Assembly: GCF_004124275.1 (NCBI RefSeq)
Contig: NZ_CP027218.1
Coordinates: 6,164,501 to 6,228,500, forward strand
Length of the DNA: 64,000 nt
Direction of reading: 5' to 3'
Origin: Pseudomonas sp. DTU12.3
GTDB lineage: Bacteria; Pseudomonadota; Gammaproteobacteria; Pseudomonadales; Pseudomonadaceae
The translations under genes were made by a program, and so were the position numbers. The notes beneath the pieces were generated by a model. It saw nothing but the letters and a program-made list of their open reading frames with translations, was not told the DNA's origin and made no database searches. Numbering within the stretch: position 1 is the stretch's first letter; each line of letters begins with the position of its first letter. This document shows, in pieces, positions 16,944 to 26,765 of the stretch.

Positions 16944-18409
16944 CAATCTATTCCTAACTGATTCCAGATGGCATCGATCCGTTGGGTGACGGCGTCGTCC
17001 TTGACGATCACGCGGCCCCACTCGCGAGTGGTTTCGCCCGGCCACTTGTGGGTGGCATCGAGGCCCATTTTCGAACCCAGGCCGGAGATCGGCGAGGCGA
17101 AGTCGAGGTAGTCGATCGGCGTGTTATCGATCATCACCGTGTCGCGCTTGGGGTCCATGCGCGTGGTGATGGCCCAGATCACGTCGTTCCAGTCACGGGC
17201 GTTGATATCGTCGTCAGTGACGATAACGAACTTGGTGTACATGAACTGTCGCAAAAACGACCAGACACCGAGCATCACGCGCTTGGCGTGCCCCGGATAC
17301 GACTTCTTCATGGTCACGATGGCCATGCGGTACGAACAGCCTTCCGGCGGCAGGTAGAAGTCGGTGATTTCCGGAAACTGCTTTTGCAGGATCGGCACGA
17401 ACACTTCGTTCAGTGCGACGCCGAGAATCGCCGGCTCATCCGGCGGACGGCCGGTGTAAGTGCTGTGGTAGATCGGCTTGATCCGGTGGGTGATGCGCTC
17501 GACGGTGAACACCGGGAAGCTGTCGACTTCGTTGTAGTAACCGGTGTGGTCCCCGTACGGGCCTTCATCGGCCATTTCGCCCGGATGGATCACGCCTTCG
17601 AGGATGATTTCGGCGGTGGCCGGCACTTGCAGGTCGTTGCCACGGCACTTGACCAGTTCGGTGCGGTTACCGCGCAAGAGACCGGCAAAAGCGTATTCGG
17701 ACAGGCTGTCCGGCACTGGCGTGACGGCGCCAAGAATGGTCGCAGGGTCCGCACCCAATGCCACGGACACCGGGAACGGTTGGCCCGGATGCTTTTCGCA
17801 CCATTCGCGGTAATCCAGCGCGCCGCCACGGTGGCTCAGCCAACGCATGATCACCTTGTTGCGGCCGATCACTTGCTGACGGTAGATGCCGAGGTTCTGG
17901 CGGTCCTTGTTCGGGCCTTTGGTGACGGTCAGGCCCCAGGTGATCAGCGGGCCGACGTCGCCGGGCCAGCAGGTCTGCACCGGCAGCATCGCCAGGTCGA
18001 CGTCGTCGCCTTCGATGACCACTTCCTGGCACACCGCGTCTTTGACGACTTTCGGCGCCATCGAGATGATCTTGCGGAAGATCGGCAGCTTCGACCACGC
18101 GTCTTTCAAGCCCTTCGGCGGCTCAGGCTCCTTGAGGAACGCCAGCAGCTTGCCGATTTCGCGCAGCTCGCTGACCGACTCGGCGCCCATGCCCATGGCC
18201 ACCCGCTCGGGGGTGCCGAACAGGTTGCCGAGCACCGGAATGTCGTAGCCGGTCGGCTTCTCGAACAGCAGCGCCGGGCCTTTGGCCCGTAGCGTGCGGT
18301 CACACACCTCAGTCATCTCCAGCACCGGAGAGACGGGAATCTGGATGCGTTTCAACTCTCCGCGCTGCTCAAGCTGCTGCACGAAATCCCGAAGATCCTT
18401 GAATTTCAT
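16943..18409 (-). CDS. ubiD: 3-polyprenyl-4-hydroxybenzoate decarboxylase UbiD
   Basis: A 488-residue UbiD decarboxylase using prenylated FMN to remove the carboxyl group during ubiquinone synthesis. Family blocks: MKFKDLRDFVQQLEQRGELK, LLFEKPTGYDIPVLGNLFG, VQTCWPGDVGPLITWGLTVT, EIILEGVIHPGEMADEGPYG (about 272-291, with the Glu-Arg-Glu catalytic region nearby) and KFVIVTDDDINARDWNDV. The ATG at 18409 is taken because homologues begin MKFKDLR; an upstream ATG six codons earlier adds nothing conserved. The partner prenyltransferase gene ubiX is not in the window. Confidence 0.95.
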   Translation of the reverse strand: MKFKDLRDFVQQLEQRGELKRIQIPVSPVLEMTEVCDRTLRAKGPALLFEKPTGYDIPVLGNLFGTPERVAMGMGAESVSELREIGKLLAFLKEPEPPKGLKDAWSKLPIFRKIISMAPKVVKDAVCQEVVIEGDDVDLAMLPVQTCWPGDVGPLITWGLTVTKGPNKDRQNLGIYRQQVIGRNKVIMRWLSHRGGALDYREWCEKHPGQPFPVSVALGADPATILGAVTPVPDSLSEYAFAGLLRGNRTELVKCRGNDLQVPATAEIILEGVIHPGEMADEGPYGDHTGYYNEVDSFPVFTVERITHRIKPIYHSTYTGRPPDEPAILGVALNEVFVPILQKQFPEITDFYLPPEGCSYRMAIVTMKKSYPGHAKRVMLGVWSFLRQFMYTKFVIVTDDDINARDWNDVIWAITTRMDPKRDTVMIDNTPIDYLDFASPISGLGSKMGLDATHKWPGETTREWGRVIVKDDAVTQRIDAIWNQLGID

Positions 18410-18478
18410 TGACGATGGCACCCTCAAAATAGGCGTACATCCTACCTGCTATGCAGCCCTGTGGCAGCCTGTCGCTGC

Positions 18479-20476
18479 TTACTTGGCTGCATTCGTCCGG
18501 GCTTTGCCGAGGTTTCCCCGGCCTTGCAGGCTGATGAACAGCGGTTCCATGATCGGTGCCACCAGACGCGCGCCGACTTCCGAGAGGTGATTATCGTCGG
18601 TGTACAGCGAGAAGCCGTCGAGTTCTGCGTGACAGAGTCCCTTTTCATCACACAGGCGTGGCGCAGGATCGACCACACGCACCGCCGGGTCTTTGGCCAG
18701 CTCGGCGAACAGCTGGCTGATGAACACCTGGCGCTCGTGGTGAATGGCCACTTGTTGACCGACGCCTTCGACCGAACGATCCAGCATCGCCAGGCGAGTC
18801 AGGCGATATGGCGGGCTGAAAGGCTGCAATGGCGCCTCTTTGACCAGCCAGACCCGGTGCCCACTGGCACGCAATTGTGCGACCCGCGTCCGCAGACCAT
18901 CGGCCAGACGTTGCTCGGCATAGGCGCGATCATAACGACCGTCCGGAGTTCGCAGCACGTGACCCAAGTCGCCATTGGCTGCACCGTAGACGTACAGGCT
19001 CCAGCGCGCGACCAGCACCACATCGCTGACGGTTTGCTCTTTTAACGCCTGCTCAATGCGACGGTTGAAGTGCGCGCACACCGGGCCGTGCTCCAAGCCT
19101 TCCACCGGAATGCAGCCGGGGGAGCTAGCGAGGATCACGCTGACGTCATGGGCTTTCGCACCGTCATCGAACACCGGAATCAGCGCCGTGGCGTGACTGT
19201 CGCCCCAGACCATCGCCTGCGCAGGCAAGTCGGCGACGCCGTAATGACAGAACAGTTTGTCGTCAGGTGTCTTGTCGTCCGCCAGGCACGCCATCAACTC
19301 CGGCCGCCAGTCGTGGCCGCGGGCGTATTGCAGGGCCTGATCGGACAAGCGCCACGGCAAACCATCGGTCCAGCGCAGGGTTTGGCCGGCCAGCGCCAGC
19401 ACCAGCACACCCAAGGCGCCGGCGATCAAAATCGGCCGACGGCCGGCGAGCAAACGGCGCTCACGGAACGGGGTTTCGATGAATTTCCACGACAGATAAC
19501 CCAGCACAAGCGTCAGCAGAATCAACCCGGCGCTGTCGAGCGAACGGGTGTCTTCGACGCTGGCATAGCTGGAAAACACGAATACCGGCCAATGCCAGAG
19601 GTACCAGGAATAGGAGATCAGGCCAAAACCGACCATCACTTTACTGCTCAACAATTGACCAACGAAGGTTTGACGATGACCGTTGGCGAAAATCAGCAGC
19701 ACCACACCGAGCACCGGCAGCAACGCCGCCGCACCGGGGAATGGCGTGGCCTTGTCGTAACCGAACACCGCCAGCAGGATCAGGCCCATGCCGAGCAGGC
19801 TCAACAGTTGCGCAGCCATGGGCTTCAAGCGCCAGGCATGCTTCGGTGCGACTGCCAGCATCGCACCGGCGAGCAGTTCCCAGGCGCGCATCGGCAGCAG
19901 GAAGAAGGCTTTTTCCGGGTGATGACTGACCGCCCAGACGCTCAGACCGAAGGACACCAGCAGAATCGCGAACAACGCCAGCCGCCAGTGCTTGAGGCGA
20001 CCTGACATGACGGCCAACAGCAGCGGGAAGAGGATGTAGAACTGCTCTTCAACCGCCAGCGACCAGGTGTGCAACATCGGTTTGAGGTCAGAGGCGATGT
20101 CGAAATAGCCGTCCTGGCGCATGAACAGGATGTTCGAGACGAACAGCACCTGATAGCGCACTGAGCGCCCCAGTTCTTCGTAATCCTTGGGCGCCAGCAG
20201 GAACCAGCCCACCGCCAGCACCGCAATGATCATCGCGAACAGCGCCGGCAGAATCCGCCGCGCACGGCGCGCCCAGAACTCGACGAAGCTGAACCGTCCA
20301 GCCTGACGCTGGTTCCAGATGATCGAAGTGATCAGGTAGCCGGAGATGACGAAAAACACGTCAACCCCGACAAAACCGCCGGTAAACCCCGGGACGCCAA
20401 AATGGAACAGCACCACGGCGATGACCGCGACTGCCCGCAAGCCGTCGATATCCCTTCGATAAGCGAGTGTGCTCAT
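18479..20476 (-). CDS. Acyltransferase-3/SGNH-fusion O-acetyltransferase (OafB-like)
   Basis: A 665-residue inner-membrane protein in two parts. The first about 370 residues are an acyltransferase-3 domain with about ten or eleven membrane segments (AYRRDIDGLRAVAVIAVVLF, FFVISGYLI, HTWSLAVEEQFYILFPLLL). The periplasmic C-terminal part is an SGNH domain with MVWGDSHATALIPVF (block I Ser, about 443) and DDNHLSEVGARL (catalytic Asp/His near 640). Such fusions O-acetylate lipopolysaccharide or other surface glycans, taking acetyl from the cytoplasm. No glycan-synthesis gene is nearby, so the target is unknown. P. aeruginosa has a similar gene beside rho. Confidence 0.9.
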   Translation of the reverse strand: MSTLAYRRDIDGLRAVAVIAVVLFHFGVPGFTGGFVGVDVFFVISGYLITSIIWNQRQAGRFSFVEFWARRARRILPALFAMIIAVLAVGWFLLAPKDYEELGRSVRYQVLFVSNILFMRQDGYFDIASDLKPMLHTWSLAVEEQFYILFPLLLAVMSGRLKHWRLALFAILLVSFGLSVWAVSHHPEKAFFLLPMRAWELLAGAMLAVAPKHAWRLKPMAAQLLSLLGMGLILLAVFGYDKATPFPGAAALLPVLGVVLLIFANGHRQTFVGQLLSSKVMVGFGLISYSWYLWHWPVFVFSSYASVEDTRSLDSAGLILLTLVLGYLSWKFIETPFRERRLLAGRRPILIAGALGVLVLALAGQTLRWTDGLPWRLSDQALQYARGHDWRPELMACLADDKTPDDKLFCHYGVADLPAQAMVWGDSHATALIPVFDDGAKAHDVSVILASSPGCIPVEGLEHGPVCAHFNRRIEQALKEQTVSDVVLVARWSLYVYGAANGDLGHVLRTPDGRYDRAYAEQRLADGLRTRVAQLRASGHRVWLVKEAPLQPFSPPYRLTRLAMLDRSVEGVGQQVAIHHERQVFISQLFAELAKDPAVRVVDPAPRLCDEKGLCHAELDGFSLYTDDNHLSEVGARLVAPIMEPLFISLQGRGNLGKARTNAAK

Positions 20477-20630
20477 AAATCTTTAATGCCAATCAGTTGG
20501 TTATTATTTGTACAGCCGGATTCTCTTACCCGGAAACGGTCTCGTACGTTGCTACTCATTCTGCAAGGCACAGACCTTACCAGATCGCCATCGTCCCATC
20601 GCTGAGACAAAATCCAGTCAAAATCCGGGC

Positions 20631-20665
20631 AAAAAAATAGCGCCCCCATAGGGACGCCATTTTTA
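20631..20665 (-). terminator. Rho-independent terminator after rho
   Basis: On the minus strand ATGGCGTCCC-TATG-GGGGCGCTAT (with G-U pairs) is followed by seven T at 20637-20631. It starts about 20 bases past the rho stop. Confidence 0.8.
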
Positions 20666-20683
20666 TCGGCTCAGCCGGCGATG

Positions 20684-21943
<1,260 letters not shown>

Positions 21944-21978
21944 ATAGGAATGACGTAATCATTTATGGAGGGGGGGAA

Positions 21979-21997
21979 ATTAAGCTTTTGGCTTAAT
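21979..21997 (-). promoter_or_regulatory. Hairpin in the rho leader
   Basis: ATTAAGC (21979-21985) and GCTTAAT (21991-21997) form a perfect 7-bp stem about 36 bases before the rho ATG. On the message it is followed by an AAUUU-CCCCCCC stretch. The C-rich run after the stem could bind Rho itself, which would suit autoregulation, but this is inference. Confidence 0.4.
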
Positions 21998-22141
21998 GAG
22001 GCCGCGCCGCGGAGAAGGCGACAGGATCGCGAACTAATTCGAAAAGGAGTGCGTCGGCGACGGCTAGCAGGGGGCAATGGAGAAACCAGTGCGGGGCCGA
22101 ATGTACCACCTGAGTTTCGGAGCGTCTAGCCCTGAATACGC

Positions 22142-22172
22142 AAAAAGCCCCGCTATTTGCGGGGCTTTTTTT
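22142..22172 (-). terminator. Rho-independent terminator after trxA
   Basis: The stem AGCCCCGC/GCGGGGCT lies between an A run and a T run (22142-22172), 20 bases past the trxA stop on the minus strand. It is strong in both directions by symmetry. Confidence 0.9.
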
Positions 22173-22192
22173 AAAGCACTTTACTGCGACGC

Positions 22193-22522
22193 TTAGATGT
22201 TGGCGTCGAGGAAAGCTGCCAGTTGCGACTTCGACAGCGCGCCGACTTTGGTCGCAGCGACTTCACCGTTCTTGAACAGCATCAAGGTCGGGATACCACG
22301 CACGCCATGCTTGGCCGGGGTTTCCTGGTTTTCGTCGATGTTCAGTTTGGCAACGGTCAGCTTGCCTTTGTAAGTCTCGGCAATCTCGTCCAGTACCGGA
22401 GCGATCATTTTGCAAGGACCGCACCATTCAGCCCAGTAATCGACCAGGACAGCGCCTTCGGCCTTGAGTACGTCGGCATCGAAGCTAGCGTCGCTAACGT
22501 GTTTGATAAGATCGCTGCTCAT
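22193..22522 (-). CDS. trxA: Thioredoxin 1
   Basis: A 109-residue thioredoxin with the redox motif WAEWCGPCKMIAP (CGPC at about 33-36), the cis-Pro block RGIPTLMLFKNG (about 74-85) and the C-terminus LAAFLDANI. It reduces cytoplasmic disulfides with electrons from thioredoxin reductase. It has its own terminator and is followed by rho, as in E. coli. The GGAG-type ribosome site (TGGAGAATTCC) lies just before the ATG at 22522. Confidence 0.97.
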   Translation of the reverse strand: MSSDLIKHVSDASFDADVLKAEGAVLVDYWAEWCGPCKMIAPVLDEIAETYKGKLTVAKLNIDENQETPAKHGVRGIPTLMLFKNGEVAATKVGALSKSQLAAFLDANI

Positions 22523-22642
22523 GGAATTCTCCAGGTTGTAAGCAAAAAAACGTGGCCCATCATAGCCGCCCTTCCTGTGTTCAGGAAGCCGCAGATGATT
22601 GAGTCTTGCTATGGTGCCGCATGAGTTTGGGTATAGCTCAAG

Positions 22643-23350
22643 TCAAGCCGTGGCGGGGGCGATGAAGGCGATCCCGGTGCGCAGGGCCGCATTGCGCACG
22701 TGTTCCTGCATGGCTTTTTGCGCAGCAGCGGATGCCCGGCGAGCGAGGGCACGAAGGATTTTGCGGTGTTCCTGCCAGGTTTCCATGGCGCGCTCGGCAC
22801 GGATGAACGGTAGTTTCTGGCTCTCGAGAAACATCTCGGCACTGGCGGTAAGGATGCTCAGCATCGCCTGATTGCCGCTCGCCAGCAGAATGCGCCGGTG
22901 GAATTCGAAGTCGAGTTTCGCGGCGGCTTCAAAGTCGCCGGCCTTCAATTGCTCGCGCATTGCCGCAACATTGTCTTCCAGCGCATCCAGATCGAACGTG
23001 CTCAGCGTCACCGCTGCCAGCCCTGCGGCGAAACCCTCCAGCGCATAGCGCAACTGAAAGATATCCAATGGCGACGCCTGCGCCGCGAACGACCAGCCCG
23101 GCGCGTTATCGCCGCGTGACAACTCCACCGGCGCCTGCACGAAAACGCCCTTGCCCGGCTGAATACTGACCACGCCCAGTGCACTCAGTGATGACAACGC
23201 TTCACGCAACGATGCCCGACTGACACCGAGTTGCAGCGCCAGATCCCGTTGCGACGGCAAGGCATCGCCGGGGCCGAAGCCCTGTTCGCTGATCAGTTTG
23301 CGGATCGCTTGCAGCGCCACTTCGGGTACCGCACGGGAGATCGAGTTCAT
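22643..23350 (-). CDS. FadR-subfamily GntR transcriptional regulator
   Basis: A 235-residue regulator. The winged-helix domain includes DALPSQRDLALQLGVSRASLREALSSL (about 28-54, quoted in two parts: DALPSQRDLALQLG and VSRASLREALSS). The C-terminal all-helical FCD domain has LRYALEGFAAGLAA and KLDFEFHRRILLASGNQAML, where an Asp and several His usually bind a metal and the effector. It is divergent from the amino-acid ABC importer at 23607-26459, so it probably controls that operon. FCD regulators respond to small organic or amino acids; the ligand is unknown. Confidence 0.88.
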   Translation of the reverse strand: MNSISRAVPEVALQAIRKLISEQGFGPGDALPSQRDLALQLGVSRASLREALSSLSALGVVSIQPGKGVFVQAPVELSRGDNAPGWSFAAQASPLDIFQLRYALEGFAAGLAAVTLSTFDLDALEDNVAAMREQLKAGDFEAAAKLDFEFHRRILLASGNQAMLSILTASAEMFLESQKLPFIRAERAMETWQEHRKILRALARRASAAAQKAMQEHVRNAALRTGIAFIAPATA

Positions 23351-23479
23351 GGTTTTTCAGACGCACCAGGCCAATGTGCGGCTAGTTGTAAAGCTATTCG
23401 AGGAGTCCGGCAAGTCGTGCCCCAGCGGGGTTCGACGCTTGGGGCCGATGCGCCATGGCAGTGCGAAAAACAACCTGAC

Positions 23480-23505
23480 TGTTCAGACCAGTAAGACCGA
23501 ACAAA
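23480..23505. promoter_or_regulatory. Candidate GntR/FadR-type operator
   Basis: Between the regulator and the importer, the minus strand reads TCGGTCTTACTGGTCTGAAC. GGTCTTACT fits the GGT-NNN-ACC pattern of FadR-subfamily sites, and the overlapping CTGGTCTGAACAG is nearly palindromic. It is about 100 bases before the importer start. It is the only such match I noticed in the 256-base gap. Confidence 0.4.
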
Positions 23506-23606
23506 CCCGCTGAAACCGCGGCCTGCCGCTACCAAGGCCGCCTATTGGCACGGCGCATGCTCTGTCCGATCACAGAAATCACTTCCCGCCGATCCGGAGA
23601 TTGTCC

Positions 23607-24392
23607 ATGACCCAGCGTTACAGCGCCCTCCTCGCTTCCCTGTTTGCCGGCCTGCTGCTCTGTCAGGCGCCCGCACATGCCGACGGTCTCGACGACGTGG
23701 TCAAACGCGGCACGCTGAAAGTTGCGGTGCCACAAGACTTCCCGCCCTTCGGCTCGGTCGGCCCGGACATGAAGCCGCGCGGCCTGGACATCGACACGGC
23801 AAAACTGTTGGCCGAGCAACTCAAGGTCAAACTTGAACTGACCCCGGTCAACAGCACCAACCGCATCCCGTTTCTCACCACTGGCAAAGTCGACCTGGTG
23901 ATTTCCAGCCTCGGCAAAAACCCCGAACGCGAGAAGGTCATCGACTTCTCCCATGCCTACGCACCGTTCTACCTCGCCGTGTTCGGCCCGCCCGACGCCG
24001 CGATTACCAGCCTCGATGACCTCAAGGGCAAGACCATCAGCGTCACCCGTGGCGCCATCGAAGACATCGAGCTGACCAAGGTCGCTCCCGAAGGTGTGAC
24101 CATCAAGCGCTTCGAAGACAACAACTCGACCATCGCCGCCTACCTCGCAGGCCAGGTCGACCTGATCGCCAGCGGCAACGTGGTGATGGTCGCGATCAGC
24201 GAGAAGAATCCGAAACGCGTGCCGGCGCTGAAAGTGAAGCTCAAGGATTCGCCGGTCTACGTCGGCGTGAACAAGAACGAAGCGGCGCTGCTGGCCAAGG
24301 TCAACGACATCCTGACCACCGCCAAGGCTGACGGCGCACTGGAAAAGAATTCGCAGACCTGGCTGAAAGAGCCGCTGCCGGCCGATCTCTGA
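23607..24392 (+). CDS. Amino-acid ABC transporter substrate-binding protein
   Basis: A 261-residue family-3 solute-binding protein. The signal peptide (MTQRYSALLASLFAGLLLCQ, cleavage after AHA at about 26) precedes DDVVKRGTLKVAVPQDFPPF. The family blocks LTPVNSTNRIPFLTTGKVDL and VIDFSHAYAPF follow. The ATG at 23607 is chosen because CCGGAGA stands just upstream; a TTG two codons earlier is less likely. It delivers a polar amino acid or related compound to the two permeases that follow. The specificity cannot be read. First gene of a four-gene operon. Confidence 0.9.
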   Translation: MTQRYSALLASLFAGLLLCQAPAHADGLDDVVKRGTLKVAVPQDFPPFGSVGPDMKPRGLDIDTAKLLAEQLKVKLELTPVNSTNRIPFLTTGKVDLVISSLGKNPEREKVIDFSHAYAPFYLAVFGPPDAAITSLDDLKGKTISVTRGAIEDIELTKVAPEGVTIKRFEDNNSTIAAYLAGQVDLIASGNVVMVAISEKNPKRVPALKVKLKDSPVYVGVNKNEAALLAKVNDILTTAKADGALEKNSQTWLKEPLPADL

Positions 24393-24413
24393 TCGACTGC
24401 GCGGGAGACCTTC

Positions 24414-25088
24414 ATGGCTTATCAGTTCGATTTCATGCCGGTGGTGGAAAACACCGACCTGCTGCTGCGCGGGGCGCTGTTTACCCTGGAGCTGACCGCC
24501 ATCGGTGCGGTGCTCGGGGTCGGCCTCGGGATTGTCGGGGCGCTGATGCGGGCGTGGGAGATTCGCCCGTTCTCGACGCTATTCGGCGTTTACGTCGAGT
24601 TGATCCGCAACACGCCGTTTCTGGTGCAGTTGTTCTTCATCTTCTTCGGCCTGCCGTCGCTTGGCGTGCAAATTTCCGAATGGCAGGCGGCGGTGCTGGC
24701 GATGGTGATCAACCTCGGCGCCTATTCGACCGAGATCATCCGTGCCGGCATTCAGGCGATCCCGCGCGGGCAGCTGGAAGCCGCAGCAGCATTGGCGATG
24801 ACCCGCTTCGAGGCGTTCCGCCACGTGGTCTTGCTGCCTGCGCTGGGCAAGGTCTGGCCGGCGCTGAGCAGCCAGATCATCATCGTCATGCTCGGTTCGG
24901 CGGTGTGTTCGCAGATCGCCACCGAAGAGCTGAGCTTCGCCGCCAACTTCATTCAGTCGCGCAACTTCCGCGCCTTTGAAACCTACGCGCTGACCACGCT
25001 GCTCTATCTGTGCATGGCGCTGCTGATCCGCCAGTTGCTCAACTGGATCGGTCGCCGCTATATCAGTCGAAGCGGGAGCCGCGCATGA
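24414..25088 (+). CDS. Polar amino-acid ABC transporter permease (first)
   Basis: A 224-residue permease of the HisM/GlnP type with about five membrane segments. The N-terminal signature DLLLRGALFTLELTAIGAV and the EAA loop QLEAAAALAMTRFEAFRHVV (about 120-139) are present, with the paired RNTPFLVQLFFIFFGLPSLG block. It forms the membrane channel with the permease encoded next, which it overlaps by 4 bases (ATGA). Confidence 0.9.
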   Translation: MAYQFDFMPVVENTDLLLRGALFTLELTAIGAVLGVGLGIVGALMRAWEIRPFSTLFGVYVELIRNTPFLVQLFFIFFGLPSLGVQISEWQAAVLAMVINLGAYSTEIIRAGIQAIPRGQLEAAAALAMTRFEAFRHVVLLPALGKVWPALSSQIIIVMLGSAVCSQIATEELSFAANFIQSRNFRAFETYALTTLLYLCMALLIRQLLNWIGRRYISRSGSRA

Positions 25089-25735
25089 GTGACTTCACCT
25101 TCTGGGACATCCTGCGCAATTTGCTCACAGGCCTGCAATGGACGTTGGCGTTGTCGCTGGTGGCGTTTATCGGCGGCGGCCTCGTCGGGCTGCTGATCCT
25201 GATCATGCGCATTTCAAAAAACTCTGTATCGAGCAACATCGCCCGCACATGGATCGAGCTGTTCCAGGGCACGCCACTGTTGATGCAGCTGTTTCTGGTG
25301 TTCTTCGGCGTGGCGCTGGCCGGAATCGAGATTTCGCCGTGGATGGCCGCAGCGATTGCCCTGACCTTGTTCACCAGCGCCTATCTGGCAGAGATCTGGC
25401 GCGGTTGCGTCGAGTCGATCGCGCATGGCCAGTGGGAAGCCTCGGCGAGTCTGGCGCTCAATCCCTTGGAGCAACTGCGCTACGTGATCCTGCCGCAAGC
25501 GCTGCGGATTGCCGTGGCGCCGACCGTGGGTTTTTCGGTGCAAGTGGTCAAAGGCACCGCCGTGACCTCAATCATCGGCTTCACCGAGCTGACCAAGACC
25601 GGCGGCATGCTCGCCAACGCCACGTTTGAACCGTTCATGGTCTACGGCCTCGTCGCCCTCGGCTATTTCCTGCTCTGCTACCCCTTGTCCCTCAGTGCGC
25701 GCTACCTGGAAAGGAGACTGCATGCCTCTGCTTAG
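25085..25735 (+). CDS. Polar amino-acid ABC transporter permease (second)
   Basis: A 216-residue HisQ/HisM-type permease. Blocks: LLTGLQWTLALSLVAFIGGG, the QGTPLLMQLFLVFFGVA segment and the EAA loop QWEASASLALNPLEQLRYVI. The ATG at 25085 overlaps the previous stop; an in-frame start 25 codons upstream lies inside that gene and is rejected. The 3' end overlaps the ATPase gene by 14 bases, so the whole operon is tightly coupled. It probably forms a heterodimeric channel with the first permease. Confidence 0.9.
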   Translation: MSDFTFWDILRNLLTGLQWTLALSLVAFIGGGLVGLLILIMRISKNSVSSNIARTWIELFQGTPLLMQLFLVFFGVALAGIEISPWMAAAIALTLFTSAYLAEIWRGCVESIAHGQWEASASLALNPLEQLRYVILPQALRIAVAPTVGFSVQVVKGTAVTSIIGFTELTKTGGMLANATFEPFMVYGLVALGYFLLCYPLSLSARYLERRLHASA

Positions 25736-26459
25736 AATTTCCGCCCTGCATAAATACTACGGCGATCACCACGTGCTCAAAGGCATCGACCTCAGCGTCG
25801 AGGAAGGCCAGGTGGTGGCGATCATCGGCCGCAGCGGCTCGGGCAAATCCACCCTGCTGCGCACGCTTAACGGCCTGGAATCGATCAACGACGGCGTGAT
25901 CGAAGTCGATGGCGAATACCTCGACGCTGCCCGCGCTGATTTGCGCAGCTTGCGGCAGAAAGTCGGTATGGTTTTTCAGCAGTTCAACCTGTTCCCGCAC
26001 CTCACCGTCGGCGAGAACGTCATGCTCGCGCCACAGGTGGTGCAGAAAGTGCCAAAAGCCAAGGCAGCGGAACTGGCGCGCGCAATGCTGGAACGGGTGG
26101 GTCTTGGTGAAAAATTCGATGCGTTCCCGGATCGGTTGTCCGGTGGTCAGCAGCAGCGTGTGGCGATTGCCCGGGCACTGGCGATGTCGCCGAAAGTGTT
26201 GCTGTGCGATGAGATCACCTCGGCGCTTGACCCGGAACTGGTCAACGAAGTGCTCAGCGTGGTGCGCCAATTGGCCAGGGAAGGCATGACATTGATCATG
26301 GTCACCCACGAAATGCGCTTCGCCCGCGAGGTGGGCGACAAACTGGTGTTCATGCACCATGGCAAGGTGCATGAGGTGGGGGATCCGAAGGTGTTGTTTG
26401 CCAATCCGCAGACGGCGGAGCTGGCGAACTTTATTGGCACTGTAGAAGCGACAGCCTGA
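25722..26459 (+). CDS. Amino-acid ABC transporter ATP-binding protein
   Basis: A 245-residue ATPase of the GlnQ/HisP type: Walker A IGRSGSGKSTLLRTLNGLE (about 34), Q-loop VGMVFQQFNLFPHLTVGENV, signature LSGGQQQRVAIARAL (about 138-152), Walker B KVLLCDEITSALDPE and the H-loop VTHEM. It powers import through the two preceding permeases. The ATG at 25722 lies inside the end of the second permease gene. The operon ends here; the next 300 bases are repeats. Confidence 0.93.
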   Translation: MPLLRISALHKYYGDHHVLKGIDLSVEEGQVVAIIGRSGSGKSTLLRTLNGLESINDGVIEVDGEYLDAARADLRSLRQKVGMVFQQFNLFPHLTVGENVMLAPQVVQKVPKAKAAELARAMLERVGLGEKFDAFPDRLSGGQQQRVAIARALAMSPKVLLCDEITSALDPELVNEVLSVVRQLAREGMTLIMVTHEMRFAREVGDKLVFMHHGKVHEVGDPKVLFANPQTAELANFIGTVEATA

Positions 26460-26486
26460 AAGATCTTCTGAGGCAGTGATGACCCC

Positions 26487-26554
26487 TTCGCGAGCAAGCC
26501 CGCTCCCACATTGGAGTGCTGTCACCTGTGGGAGCGGGCTTGCTCGCGAATGGC
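26487..26554. repeat. REP pair, GTGGGAGCGGGCTTGCTCGCGAA family
   Basis: Copies at 26487-26512 (TTCGCGAGCAAGCCCGCTCC) and 26525-26550 (CTGTGGGAGCGGGCTTGCTC) face each other 12 bases apart. They lie 28 bases after the amino-acid ATPase gene. Confidence 0.85.
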
Positions 26555-26582
26555 CGCGCCGCGTTCTCAAGACTTTTATCTG

Positions 26583-26689
26583 ATCGTTCCCACGCTCTGC
26601 GTGGTAATGCCTCACCGGACGCTCTGCGTCCGCTTTTGGGACGCGGAGCGTCCCGGGCTGCATTCCCACGCAGAGCGTGGGAACGGTCC
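26583..26689. repeat. Compound inverted repeat, GTTCCCACGCTCTGCGTGG family
   Basis: Outer arms CGTTCCCACGCTCTGCGTGG (about 26584-26603) and CCACGCAGAGCGTGGGAACG (about 26667-26686) are reverse complements. A second pair (GGACGCTCTGCGTCC, and GGGACGCGGAGCGTCCC) is nested within. Together with the REP pair next door this fills the 306-base gap between the importer operon and ppx; I see no gene in it. This is a third repeat family, seen once in the window. Confidence 0.8.
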
Positions 26690-26765
26690 GGTTTGAACCG
26701 TGCGCGTTGGCGCCAGCGTTTGATCGTGGCACGATGTCGAGGTTATCGACCGAGACCCCCTGACC

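Noticed and set aside
26460..26765. Insertion sequence suggested by dense inverted repeats
   Set aside because: Only short REP-type units are present; there is no transposase frame or target duplication.
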